64,000 bases of DNA from Volutella citrinella (Eukaryota > Ascomycota > Sordariomycetes > Hypocreales > Nectriaceae). The position numbers and the translations under genes are program-made. The notes beneath the pieces are model-generated. The model searched no databases, was not told where the DNA came from, and saw only the letters and a program-made list of their open reading frames with translations. The DNA lies in the NCBI GenBank assembly GCA_034401135.1, contig JAWZSP010000005.1, positions 4,278,001 to 4,342,000 on the forward strand. Direction: 5' to 3'. Shown in pieces: positions 13,343 to 25,252 of the stretch; within the stretch, counting starts at the first letter, position 1, and every line of letters starts with the position of its first letter.

Positions 13343-15854
13343 CGAAATGAGTTTTATTACATCACAAATTGTATCTCATTATGGGATGTCATTATTGGGC
13401 GTTGACAGGATTTGAGCGACTTTGTTTGGGTATAGGGTATTAGTCGCAGGACTAGGTCAAAATACTACGCTACTCTATGTTTCCATAGGCAACTAATAAA
13501 AGCTTTATTGCCCAATTTGCTTTGCTTACCCGTAATAAGTGATAATTTGAATGAGTGTGGTTTAATAGATCCCTTGTGAGGAGCGACTCCCGTGCCATCA
13601 TGCTTTTGATTCTGCGCACATAGGTACTATATTCATGGTCATGGCTGTTTCAGTTGACCCCTGGCTGATGGCTACATCTGGATGGCACTGTGGGCTACGC
13701 ATGGGGGTTTCAAGGCAGCGTTCAGAGGATCATGCAGGCTCGCGGCGCCCCATCGCAGTCGATCCAACCTCGATGAAGTTCGGGTATCCGAATCAGTGCC
13801 CGGTCAGAAGGCCCAGGCACAGGCCCATCGGTTCGGGTAGAGCCTCGGCTGGTTGCGCGCTCTGTACCATCATTGAGACTAAAATAATCCACAAACCATG
13901 GTCATTTCCCGGAAAGAGAACTATCGCACGGGGGCTGGATGGTATTTCCACCTTGGTAGATACCCATGCCCTGTTGCCCAGCCGTTGTCACACGTGGACG
14001 GCTGTTTCTATCATGGGCGAGGGTTGTGTAGGACCCAGGTTGGGGTCTAGGAATGGTTTAGTGGGATCGAGGCATTTTTGGCGGTGAGGGTGCGGTCCAG
14101 TGGGAGCTAGATTCTGCCACCCAAGACGGGCATCCATTAGCGTTATAGCTGGGCGCCCCCTGGCCTCAATTGCTAGGAATTCTTGGACGAGTAGCTTTAT
14201 GAGGACACAAGGCGCTTGGAGAAGAGACAAAAGATGCTAGTAAATCGAGGATAGTAGCATTGGGTATACGGTACTGCTCAGGAGGGACTGCAGAGTTCCT
14301 GCTGAACATATTTGTTGGCCGGACAAACTCTAGAGTAGTGTTCCTCTGGGCCTGAGGAGGGGCAACGACTTCGGAGCGTCCCTGTGTGCTCTGTGTTTGT
14401 GTTTTTGGAGGGGCAGGGAGCGGGGTGATTCTTGATCAAGGTGGGATGTTTGGGTGGAGCAGGGACTGGGGTTGCATTGGCCCGAGAGCTGCCCTGCAAG
14501 GAGCTGCAGAGGAGCAGAGACAGGAACTGGTTTTGGCGGGCACATGAGTGGTGGCAGCCAGCATCGAGCAGGCACTCGACAGTAAAGTGCCGTGCCGTGT
14601 TCACGGATAGTCGACTGCAGCGGCGGATGACTTGGGGAGCATTGGGTGCTGATGTTGGCCGCGTTAGGCGTAGGGGTCGGAGTTTACCCATTCAGACGTC
14701 GGGTTTCCTACTGTAGCAGTCCATCCTGTCGCACAGCGGCATTTGTGAGCGAGTGAGATCGGAGACTTCAGACGCCATGGGCACCTTAATGTCTCCGGAC
14801 TCCCAGCAGGCCCCGCGTCCGTCAGATGCTCAACAGCCTCAGGACAGCCCAGGAACCCACCACTGCTCCACTGGGAATTGGAGCTGTAGCACAATCGGCG
14901 TCGAAGCCTCTCTCTGTGCCCTTCTGCCTGGAGGGAGGGGAGAAGAGCTCTTGACCTTGACCCCGGTGCTCGGGGTCCGGGAGCGGCGCTGTGCAATGCA
15001 GAGCCACGCAGGGCCACAGGGAGTGAGGGGCCCTTTTGGGGTACCATTGTACGTACCGGGGCGCTGTGACTCCATCCTGGCCTATACTCGGGCCAATCAC
15101 ATGCCCGCCATCTCGTCGGAGAGCAAAACGGACCTCCACTGCAGTCCGGCGGCGGGGAAATTTCCCTTCAGACGGGCAAGTGCCTGCCGTACCATGCCAC
15201 CACCGGACGGGCCTGGGCTCCTTCCTTCCTGACTCTTCTCCCGCTACTTCTATACTAGACTAGAACTCGAGTGGCCTGTCCGTCCATTCGACTTCTCTTT
15301 TTTTCTCCTTTTTGGTTTGCTCTCTCTCCGCATCTCTGCCCTCTGTCGTCCCCCCCCCGACCATCTGGCTGGTTTGTCCGTCTTCGCTCTCCTCTTCCCC
15401 CTAGAACGAATCACCCCCGTCGGAGGCGTTCCCTGCTGCTGCTTCTCCTGCCCCTCTCTACGAGACAAGGTCTGTGTCGAGCGTCAGTTGATCGATTGTG
15501 ATCACGCCTCGTCCGGAGTTGCAGCGCAAACACCTATTCAACTTCCTCGCCGCCTCTACAAGGTCAGTCACTCACGTCCCCATTGACTCCGATCCCTTCT
15601 ACTCTGCGCTGCCAACGCTGTCCATGCCTGCATTCCATCACACATTGCCCCACCTTTGTGTGTTCAGTGCCGTATTTGCTTCAGCCGCCTACAATGCCAG
15701 ATGTGCTAACTGAACTTGGCGATCCAGTGTCCCTGTCCTCGAACTTTGTAGCTTGCTACATTTCTCGCCGCCGCTCGAAATTCGCTTGAACACGATTAAT
15801 TGCTCTATATAATCCCGCCCCACCGAATAAGCACCCGTCCAAAACACCGCAACC
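13343..15854. other. Long intergenic region with MTHFR leader
   Basis: No supported gene. The final 600 bp are CT-rich. A likely 5' untranslated intron runs from the GTCAGT at 15563 to the CAG at 15727, with a GCTAAC branch site. A TATATAAT motif lies at 15806-15813, only about 40 bp before the ATG, so it may or may not be the functional TATA. Confidence 0.4.
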
Positions 15855-17771
15855 ATGCATATCAAGGACATGCTCGCCGATGCTGAGAAGGGCAGCCACC
15901 CCTCCTTCTCCTTCGAATACTTCCCTCCCAAGACTGCCCAGGGTGTCCAGAACCTCTACGACCGTATGGATCGCATGTACAACTTCGGTCCCAAGTTCAT
16001 TGACATTACCTGGGGTGCTGGCGGCCGTATTGCTGAGCTCACATGTGAAATGGTTCTCCAGGCCCAGGCGGTCTACGGTCTCGAGACCTGCATGCACCTC
16101 ACGTGTACTGACATGGGAGTCGACAAGGTCAATGATGCCCTACTGAAGGCGTACAAGGCTGGTTGCACCAACATCCTGGCCCTCCGAGGCGACCCGCCTC
16201 GAGACCAAGGCAAGTGGATGGCCGCCGACGGTGGCTTCCAATACGCCCGCGATCTCGTCAAGCACATTCGTGCTACCTACGGCAACCACTTTGATATTGG
16301 TGTGGCTGGCTATCCGGAGGGAACCGACGACAACAAGGACGAGGATATGCTGCTGGACCACCTCAAGGAGAAGGTCGACATGGGTGCCACCTTCATCGTC
16401 ACCCAGATGTTTTACGACGGCGACAACTTTATCCGCTGGGTCGGCAAGGTCCGCGAGCGCGGCATCACCATTCCTATTCTGCCTGGAATCATGCCCATTG
16501 CTACCTATGCTAGCTTCATGCGCCGCGCCAACCACATGCAGTGCAAAGTCCCTGACGAGTGGATGAAGGTTCTCGAGCCCATCAAGAACGACGATGTGGC
16601 TGTTCGTGAGATTGGAAAGACGCTTGTGGCTGACATGTGCCGCAAACTGCTTGCCAATGGCATCCACCACTTGCACTTCTATACCATGAACCTGGCCCAG
16701 GCGACTCGCATGCTTCTCGAGGAGCTCAACTGGGCACCCTCTGCGGAGCGACCTTACCAGCAGGCCCTGCCGTGGAAGCCGTCCAAGGCTCTTGGTCGCC
16801 GTGACGAAGATGTTCGTCCCGTCTTCTGGCGCAACCGCAACAAGTCGTACGTCATTCGAACCCAGGACTGGGATGAGTTCCCCAACGGCCGATGGGGTGA
16901 CTCCCGCTCTCCCGCTTTTGGTGAGCTGGATGCCTATGGCATTGGCTTGCCCGGAACCAACGAGGCCAACCGCAAGAAGTGGGGCGAGCCTACAACTATC
17001 CAGGATATCGCCAACCTCTTTGTCGGCTACATCAACAACAAGATCGAGACACTGCCATGGAGTGAGTCTCCTCTGACATCAGAGGCTGACGAGATCAAGG
17101 ATAGACTCATCTCTCTCAACAAGCGAGGCCTTTTGACCATCAACTCCCAGCCTGCCGTGAATGGTGTGAAGTCGTCACACCCCATTCATGGATGGGGCCC
17201 TTCCAATGGATACGTCTACCAGAAGTCGTACCTGGAACTCCTGGTCCACCCTGACATCTTCGCCAAGATGAGCGAGCGTATTGAGAAGCACCCCGATCTG
17301 ACCTACTACGCTGTCACCAAGGATGGCGAACTCCGCTCCAACGCGCCCTCTGACGGTCCCAACGCCGTCACCTGGGGTGTCTTCCCTGGAAAGGAAATTG
17401 TGCAGCCCACTATTGTCGAGAGCATCAGCTTCCTCGCCTGGAAGGATGAGGCTTTCCGTCTTGGCGTGGACTGGGGCCACTGCTACGACACGGGATCCGC
17501 GAGCAGGAACCTGATTGAGGAGGTCATGAATGAGTGGTATCTGGTCAACATCGGTAAGCCACGCTGACTGCTTAAATTTGATTTGTTGAGTTTGACTAAC
17601 GTTCTTTTCAAAGTGAACAACGATTTCCACCAGAACGACACCATCTTTGATCTTCTCAAGGACCTCGAGGTTGAGGGATTGACGCACCCCGCGTCTCCCA
17701 CTCTGGGTGCTGCCAACGGCAACGGTGCTGCTGCGCCCGCTACCAACGGAGCTGCTGCAGCTGCCAACTAG
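15855..17771 (+). CDS. met13: Methylenetetrahydrofolate reductase
   Basis: Reduces 5,10-methylene-THF to 5-methyl-THF with FAD, supplying the methyl group for methionine synthesis in the cytosol. Exons are 15855..17553 and 17614..17771, giving 618 aa, close to the 600-660 aa of fungal MTHFRs. The catalytic barrel covers roughly residues 1-300: SFEYFPPKTAQG at the start, ITWGAGGRIAELT, LALRGDPP, and FIVTQMFYD. The C-terminal half is the eukaryotic regulatory domain that binds S-adenosylmethionine in the family. The tail is Ala/Asn-rich low complexity (residues about 590-618). The single intron sits in the regulatory domain. Fungi usually have two paralogues (Met12 and Met13 types); I favour the Met13 type by sequence and length, with moderate certainty on the symbol. 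Confidence 0.93.
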
Positions 17772-18710
17772 GCTCCCAACGGGATGGTAGTCCAGGAACA
17801 TTGCATGTCTCCTGCACTCCATCTCACTGATGCGCGGCCTTTGAAAGAGTAGCATTGCATGTGCTCCTTCTGTGAGAGTCGCATAACGCATCGTCGGGCG
17901 GTTTCACTATCCGCTTCTTCTTCTTCTTTTTTTTCGGACTTTTTCATGGTTTGTTTGACGTGAATTGTTTTGGGTAGCTTCAATGGGGTGCATTACGGTG
18001 TCTTTTTCAACAAAAAGTTACCACGGATCGAGGAGCATAAAAGGGGCGCAAAACGAAAGATCCGGCGGGGCGCAGACGACTCACGAAATGGAAACAGGAC
18101 TGGACCTCGCCCCCCCTCCCTGAGTGTTCTCACCAGCCTTGCCTTTTGCCTGCTTTCTGCCTTGTTGTTCAAGGGAAACAGGGGGGCTTGGTCCAGGGAC
18201 TGTTTTATGGCTTTCATTTTTATTTTCTGAGGGCCAGCTTTGCTTTTTATATATCTCAACGATACCCCGCCGGTAAGGCCTACAAGAGCTGTGGCACATA
18301 TAGAGACGGATGGATGGACAGATGGATGGATGAATGTTTTTCGACCTTCGCACCCTTTGGTGCGGTAAGGCCAGTCTCTAGTTTATAAAAAACGACTATG
18401 GACTATGGTACATATTCTGGCTCCTTGTGAGGGTATATCGATTGCTCAGGGTAGCCCTGGTGATCCCAAGTCAACCGAAAACCGCCCTGATGCCACTCAC
18501 AAACCAGGGTGTGGAGCTAGATCTGGGCTGTCGCGGACATGCAATCGGGGTCGGTTAGGTGCGTAGGGTATGAACGCCAACGTCGATTGTGCGGTGGTGG
18601 TGATGCTGGTTAGGGGGTGAGGGTAAGGGTGAAGAATGTGCGAGCGCCGCGAGCAGTAAACGAGCATGTTGCAGTCATATGGGATATCAAAGGACTAGGG
18701 CTATTCGCAT
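17772..18710. other. Convergent 3' region between MTHFR and idh1
   Basis: No gene seen. It holds the two 3' untranslated regions, a T-run near 17925-17945, and a GGAT/GATG tetranucleotide stretch at about 18307-18333. Confidence 0.5.
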
Positions 18711-20080
18711 TTATAGGGTCTCCATCTTGTCCAGGATAGCCTTAGTGAACTCGTGGGTGGTGGCAACGCCGCCCATGTCGGGGGTGCGGACCTTGCTTGG
18801 GGGTTGTTAGTAAATGGCGAGAAAGACATGGAGAGAATTGAATGACTTACCCCTCGGCAATAACGGCGTAGATGGCCTGGGAGATGCGGTTGGCGTGCTC
18901 ATCGAGGCCAAGGTGTCGCAGCAGCATGCTGCCGGACAGGAGCAGGGCAGTGGGGTTAGCCTGGTCCTTGCCCTTGATGTCAAGGCCAACGTGGCGGCAG
19001 CCGGGCTCGAAGACGGCGACGTCACGGCCCATGTTGCAGCCGGGAACAATACCAGGACCGCCGACGAGGGCAGCGCCAATGTTGGACAGGATGCCACCGT
19101 AGAGGTTGGGCATGACCATAACGTCAAACTGCTGGGGGCGGGCAACGGTCTGCATAGAGGCGTTGTCGACAATCATATCGTTCACCTCAAGGGTGGGGTA
19201 GTCCTTGGCAACCTCGTGGAAGGTGCGGCGGAAGAGACCGTCGGCAAGCTTCATGATGTTGGCCTTGTGGATGCAGGTGATCTTGGAGCGGCCGTTGGCA
19301 AGGGCGAAGGAGAAGGCAAAGCGGGCAATACGTTCTGACTTTGCGCGGGTGATGATCTTGAGCGACTCGACAACGCCGTCAACACTCTGGTGCTCGAGAC
19401 CCGAGTACTCACCCTCGGTGTTCTCGCGGATGATGCACAGGTCGACGTCCTTGTGGCGGGTGTTGTAGCCGGGGATGTTCTTGATGAGGGAGATGCTGGC
19501 GTAGATGTCGAGCTCCTGGCGCATGGCGACGTTGAAGCTCTGGTGGCCGGAACGGCTGATGGGGGTGTGCAGGATGCCCTTGAGGCCGAGCTTGTTGCGC
19601 TTGAGCGAAGTGACGCTCTCACGGAAGGCATCCTCAGTGCGGCCGGCGCCCTCGAGGCCGGAGACGGCGATCTGCTCCCACTCGACGGGGACGTTGTCGG
19701 CCTTGAAGACGGCCTTGACTGACTCGGCAACCTCGGTACCGATACCGTCTCCGGGGATCAGGGTGACGGTGTACTTGCCACCGAACTTGGTGGGCTTGAA
19801 GATGTCGGACTGGGTCGTCGCGAACGAGCGGGCGAGCTGGGGCTGCTGCTGGGCCACGCCGCGGAGCAGCTGCATGAGACAATGGTCAGCGTTCGAGTTG
19901 TCATGACAGGGTAAAGGGAGAGGCGCAATTGGCGATGGTTGGCGCAGATGCAATGCACATGAGGGGTCGCAGTCAATGCAGGCGATGCAGACACGCCGCA
20001 GCACATCAATTGCCCTCTCCCAGCAGACGCAGCGTGATGGCACATACCTGGCAAGTTCGGGCGGAGGATCGCGACAGCAT
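18711..20080 (-). CDS. idh1: NAD-isocitrate dehydrogenase, regulatory subunit 1, mitochondrial
   Basis: Regulatory subunit of the matrix hetero-octamer that converts isocitrate to 2-oxoglutarate in the TCA cycle. Exons are complement(18711..18795, 18851..19869, 20048..20080), giving 378 aa. The 33 nt first exon encodes only MLSRSSARTCQ, the start of a basic mitochondrial presequence, and is spliced across a 178 bp intron to LLRGVAQQQ. An ATG at the acceptor itself would be a false start. The subunit 1 identity comes from NLYGGILSNIGAALVGGPG and AVFEPGCRHVGLDIKG; the catalytic subunit has a different sequence there. It lies head to head with idh2 (next gene), so both subunits probably share promoter elements. 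Confidence 0.95.
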
Positions 20081-20826
20081 GATGGGCGGATGAGCGGATG
20101 CAAGTCTTGGCTGTGCTGGCTGGTTGGTGTGGTGACGTAGACAACGAGGCCGATGCTACGGGAGAGGTCAAGCAGCAACGAGTTTGAGGGCGCGCGGGGA
20201 GGGTTTGGGTGGAGGGGAGAGGAGTTGTAAAGATGAGAGGAGAGAGGATTGAGAGTGAAAGAAGAAGATTGAACCGAAGCGCCGAACAGAGATGGCAAAT
20301 CCCGCACCCACCTGGTCGGTCCTTCCAAGGTTTCGCGAAATATTTGCGCTGGCTTGAGCTTCCTCGCTGAACCGAGACTTTGGTTCGGCCACCGCTCGGA
20401 AAAGCGTCTTGGCCCGAGCGAACACACCTTGAGAGAAAAAAAAAAAGGCTCGGGCGTCCCGGCCGGGCGAGTCCAGGCGGCTCTGCTGCATTGGGGTCCA
20501 CTGAGCCTCGCCATTACGGGCTACAGTAGCCTGCTGAAGGCCTGTAGGCGTGGGGCCGTAGCCTACCAACGCCACAATCCCCATGCCAACTGTGGGGCCG
20601 GTGGTCACTTACAAGGTCGGGAGGGTGTCTGAGAAGCGTGAACTGTGCTCGGGGAAGGACCCACACGACAGGACAGGATTGTTTTCCAGCCAGCACACCT
20701 TTCATCGCTTCCAGTTCCTTTTTTCCCGCCTCCATCTCCTCTCCTCACTCTCGGGCTCTTGCATTGGATTTCTACCTGCTCTCTCCCCTCCTCAAGCCCA
20801 ATTCTCACACATTCACGGCCGTCACA
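20081..20826. promoter_or_regulatory. Shared bidirectional promoter region of idh1 and idh2
   Basis: These 746 bp lie between the two start codons and contain no gene. Both flanks carry long CT/GA-rich leaders (GA-rich on the plus strand near 20215-20275, CT-rich near 20700-20815). The co-regulation is inferred from the gene arrangement; no specific operator was identified. Confidence 0.6.
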
Positions 20827-22350
20827 ATGCTGGCCCTTCGAGTTGTCCCCCGCCAGGCTCTGCGAGCTGCTCCCCGCGCCGCTCCCCGCGCTGTCTCATG
20901 GGCAGTCTACGTACGAACCGCCCGCTTCGTCGTTTTGCGCTGGCCCGGATTCGCTAACCTTGCTGCGCTGACAGAACCGATGCTACTCGACCGCCGGCGA
21001 CCGAGTTGCCAAGTATAACGGCACCAAGGATGCCAATGTGCGTTTGTCCCGTCTCTTATCCCAGCGCCTGAGTATCGATCAGTGGTGCAGGGGCCGAGTT
21101 GGCCCGAGCATGATGCCGATGCAAAATCACTCAACCGCTCTCATGCTTGCCCTTCTGTCGCGAGACTTGCCCAGCTAACCTTTTGCTTCACAGGGCAACT
21201 ACCTCGTCAGTCTTATCGAGGGTGACGGCATTGGACCCGAGATTGCTCAGTCCGTCAAGGACATCTTCGCCGCCGCTAAGGTACGTCATGACACCTGCGC
21301 ATCCTGCGCGCATAGTATAAGGCAGCAAGACCAGACGAAACTAACATGCGCTTCTTAGACCCCCATTGCCTGGGAGCCCGTCGATGTCACCCCCATCATC
21401 AAGGACGGCAAGACCGCCATCCCCGATGCTGCCATTGACAACATCTCCAAGAACAAGATTGCCCTCAAGGGTCCCCTCGCTGTACGTCATCGGTCCCCGA
21501 GGGCCCACCCCCGATAGCTCCGACCAGGACACAAGACTGACAAGATGATAACCTCCAGACCCCCATTGGCAAGGGCCACGTTTCCCTCAACCTGACCCTG
21601 CGACGAACGTTCAATCTGTTTGCCAACCTGCGACCCTGCCGCTCCGTCGTCGGCCACGAGACCCTCTACGACAACGTCAACACGGTCCTGATCCGAGAGA
21701 ACACCGAGGGCGAGTACTCTGGCATTGAACACGAGGTCGTCGATGGCGTCGTCCAGAGCATCAAGCTCATTACCCAGAAGGCCTCTGAGCGCGTCCTGCG
21801 CTTCGCCTTCCAGCACGCCGAGTCCATTGGCCGTAACAAGGTCCGCGTCGTCCACAAGGCTACTATCATGAAGCTGTCGGACGGTCTCTTCCTCCAGACC
21901 GCCCGCGACGTCGCCAAGGAGTTCCCCAACATTGAGTTCGACGATGAGCTCCTCGATAACACCTGCCTCAAGATGGTCACCGACCCCACCCCCTACAACG
22001 ACAAGGTCCTCGTCATGCCCAACCTGTACGGTGACATTCTCTCCGATATGGGTGCCGGTCTTATCGGTGGTCTCGGTCTGACCCCCTCGGGCAACATCGG
22101 TGACGAGTGCTCTATCTTCGAGGCCGTCCACGGCTCTGCCCCCGATATTGCCGGCAAGGCCCTGGCCAACCCTACTGCCCTGCTCCTCAGCTCCATCATG
22201 ATGCTGCGACACATGGGTCTCAACGACCACGCCAACCGCATCGAGAAGGCCATCTTCGACACCCTCGCCGAGGGCAAGACCATCACCGGTGACCTGGGCG
22301 GCAAGTCCAAGACCCACGAGTATGCCGGTGCCATCATCTCCAAGCTGTAA
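20827..22350 (+). CDS. idh2: NAD-isocitrate dehydrogenase, catalytic subunit 2, mitochondrial
   Basis: Catalytic partner of idh1 in the mitochondrial NAD-dependent isocitrate dehydrogenase. Exons are 20827..20910, 20975..21037, 21194..21280, 21359..21481 and 21559..22350, giving 382 aa. The N-terminus [16 protein letters not shown] is rich in Arg/Ala and fits a matrix-targeting sequence. Subunit 2 is recognised by [11 protein letters not shown], the [12 protein letters not shown] substrate loop, [17 protein letters not shown] and [12 protein letters not shown]. The 5' half is cut by four short introns while the last exon is intact, in contrast to the three-exon idh1. Coding bias is strong. 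The gene is divergent from idh1 with a 746 bp gap. Confidence 0.96.
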
Positions 22351-23728
22351 ATCCTTGTCCGCTTAGATATCCCTCAACCTATATCCTCCCACCCCCTTCC
22401 CCCCCGCCGAGGGGCGCTTGTTGGCTACCAACCACAAACAACCCATTACACGACACACATGCTGTGCTTGCGCGTCCCAACAAACAATGCGAAATGATTA
22501 CGGCTTTGGAACAAGGCCAAAAATCTACGGCACAAGTCTCTTTATGTAAACTAGTTACAGACCTAGATCCCGGCGCGGCGAAATATATTTCGGATTCAAA
22601 GAAGCATCTTTAAACAGTCCCTCGCGCGTGATGTCATGATATAGATGAATGCCCGCCCGAAACACGCATCAAGGGTATATACCACGTGCATCACCTGCCT
22701 TACGCGACACACGAAGCAATGAGATGCAGCGGTAGCAGTAGACGCAGCATTGGTCAATTTCCAGGCCCTACAGTGAATGTCGGACGGTGCAAGGCTCATG
22801 TACCAACGCTGAGAAATGCCTCCGACTGGCGCCGTCATGGCTTGTGGCTGGCGGGGTGGCAGAGACCACTGACTGCATGTCCATTGCTGCAGACGCACGC
22901 TGATGCAGCTGGGGTACCCATGGGCTGAAGCATGGCTTGATTCATGCATTTCATCATACAACCACGTCAGAAACAGTGGCTCGGCCTGAGTGAATCGATG
23001 CATGGTGATGTCGTTATTTGCCGTATCGGCAATCAGTTCTGCGGGGATCATGTCGGGACAGTCGAGATCAGCTCAGGGATCGTCACCCGCAGTGGGAATA
23101 CCTATGCCGGGAGGCGGCGTATGGCTAAGTTGGTAGGAGCCTGGCAGTGAAGATTCACCCGATGGCTCTTGATTGGACCCCAATCTCGCAAACAAATGCT
23201 TAGTTGCGTCGGCGAGGGAGTCGATCCTACACCAATTCAATGTCCTGTCTCGGAATCAAGGTCCCAACGTCCGGGTAATGCAACATGTTCCAAACTTTTA
23301 CAATGTTGAGACTCCTTACGAGGCGGTCTGGCCGAATACACAGCGTAGACGGTGTACGAGTGCACATCTCGTGACGCACTTTCGCCGTTGCAGATGCATA
23401 CAAGGTAGTAACGTGAACCCGCCCCGCCGGTCGGGCGGCAGACACGAGGGTAGCACAATCTCGTGATGAGGCCGTATGCGCTCATGGATCCCGGTGCACT
23501 GAAGGTGGCAAACGTGCCGAGTTGGCTCATGCAGAGAGGCTCATCTGTGGGTCGATTGCTGGGAGGCAATGCTGCTTCGATCCAAGGTGCCGCATCGAAC
23601 AAAGGAATACGGCCATGATGACGGTGGTATCGGGATGAGAGAAGAAGTATAAGAAGGAAGGCTCTCCTGACCATTGAAGCTGCATCACTTCATACCGACA
23701 CACCAACACCACCCACTTTTGTGCCACA
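22351..23728. other. Intergenic
   Basis: The idh2 3' region and then about 1 kb without a supportable gene. GTATAAGAAG near 23648 could be the TATA of the small secreted-protein gene that follows. Confidence 0.4.
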
Positions 23729-24346
23729 ATGAAGTCCCCAATCAGCCTCGTTGCACTCTCACTCATAATCCAGAGCTGTCTCACAGCCTCAGTCGATCAG
23801 TGGGAGCAACGCAAGGCCATCAGGGCCCGTGAAACTCCCCAGTTCCAGCCCATCTCGCCAGAAGAGATCAAGATTCGACTCGGAAAGACGCCCGAAGAGT
23901 ACAAGCCCGAGGAGCGCACACCGGGGACCGTAAGGGAGAATGATGGGATTCGAGAAGATGTATACTGAAGCCTGCTAGATCTACTTTTGCCGCGAGGAAA
24001 ACTGGGGACCGCCATGCTATGCCTACCATGACGGACTCGACTTCCAGGCGTGCACTGCCCTCAAGGACGACATCTCTGGCCATGTGGGCTCCATTTACGT
24101 CGAGCGCGGCGCTATCTGTCGACTAGCTACGTGTGTCCAACATGTAGCCCGGCTGCTTGCACATATTACTGACTATAATACAGGTTAACTGAAGACGGTC
24201 GGTGTGGAACAAAGCTCTTTTTCGCTTGGCCCGAGACCAAGAACGGCTGGGGCGATGTTCTGAGCCGGCCTTTGCAGAACGACCAGGGGACCGTGGGGCA
24301 GACGTCGACTTATTTTACCTGCACTGGGTGCACGGCGTGTGTTTAG
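23729..24346 (+). CDS. Small cysteine-rich secreted protein, effector candidate
   Basis: Function unknown. Exons are 23729..23929, 23979..24130 and 24184..24346, giving 171 aa. Both introns (49 and 53 bp) have GT-AG ends and keep the frame. The first about 20 residues (MKSPISLVALSLIIQSCLTA) form a signal peptide with a hydrophobic core and a small-residue cleavage site. The mature protein starts with a charged stretch rich in Glu, Lys and Pro. It then has eight cysteines: YFC, PPC, QAC, AIC, GRC, FTC, TGC and TAC. An even count suggests four disulfides. No family was recognised. Size, secretion and cysteine pattern match fungal effector-like proteins, but host interaction is only inferred. 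Reading the first exon straight through would stop after 79 codons. Confidence 0.65.
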
Positions 24347-24672
24347 GGCAGTAGCGGAGAGGGAAGCATCCTGTTCACTATCCTGGTAATTCGCGATGGA
24401 GGGACGAAGATGTTGATGCAAGGTGGCACGCAACTTGGAACCATATAAAAACGAGTTCACGCTCATGAATAATATATTTGTCAAGTAGCCAAGTCTTTCC
24501 CTGCTATCAGCACCCAAACCCAATCTACTCTCACATGCTGGGCTATGCCCAAAGAATGACAAGCGCCGCTGCCCCACCACCCGCGCTCCAGTCGATATCA
24601 GGATTCGCCGGCACCCAACTCGGCAAGATGAATGAGGGAAAATAACGCACCACCACTCAACAAATTGGAAGG

Positions 24673-24765
24673 GCTTCCGTAGCTCAGTTGGTTAGAGCTT
24701 CGTACTAATACTTCACTCAAGTGTTGGTGATGCGAAGGTCGCAGGTTCAAGCCCTGCCGGGAGCA
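24673..24765 (+). tRNA. tRNA-Ile (AAT) with intron
   Basis: Folds as a full cloverleaf. The acceptor GCTTCCG pairs with CGGGAGC, the D stem is GCTC/GAGC, the anticodon stem TCGTA/TGCGA, and the T stem GCAGG/CCTGC with loop TTCAAGC. The anticodon loop CTAATA plus a final A gives anticodon AAT (bases 24707-24709). A 19-nt intron (24711-24729) sits at the usual position after base 37. The discriminator is A. Confidence 0.92.
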
Positions 24766-24796
24766 TTGTATCTCACGCCGCCCTCCAAATCTTTAC

Positions 24797-24801
24797 TTTT
24801 T
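24797..24801 (+). terminator. RNA polymerase III T-run after tRNA-Ile
   Basis: Five T residues 32 bp after the mature tRNA end, the usual Pol III termination signal. Confidence 0.6.
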
Positions 24802-25252
24802 GCCTCGTACATACATCCCTTTTTGTTCTTGCCTGTGTGCGGATGAGCTGATTCTTGATGTATTGTGCCGTGTTCCTTTTGTCGATCGGATCGGGTTCAG
24901 TTGTGACTTGCGTGGTTAGTTGCCGGGATTGCCTCAAGTGCGATCACCAGCTGGTCCCCGGGAGAGAACAGCAGTTCTTGGGGCTTGGACCATGCGTGAT
25001 GGATGTAATCATGGCACCAGCAAAGTGATGGCGCTTCCTGCCTCGCCCAGAGCCGCCACCAGCGAGAGCGCAGAGGGAGGAAGGCAATGATGAGGTGCGA
25101 GTTTGCAAGGCAGGAGCTCCTAGAGGACCCTGCCTTCCGGCTGCCTCGCTCCCCAACCCACAACCTCTGTCTGCACTTCCTCACTCGACCTGCTCCTCGT
25201 ATCTGCTTCACACATCCATCCGATTTTCATCATCTCCCCAGTAGTATACGCA
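24802..25252. other. Intergenic
   Basis: No gene seen. It leads into a CT-rich leader of the ORF starting at 25253. Confidence 0.4.

Noticed and set aside
16140..16676. Antisense open frames over MTHFR and over the idh1 and idh2 genes
   Set aside because: Explained by codon bias of the sense genes; no domain and no splice logic.
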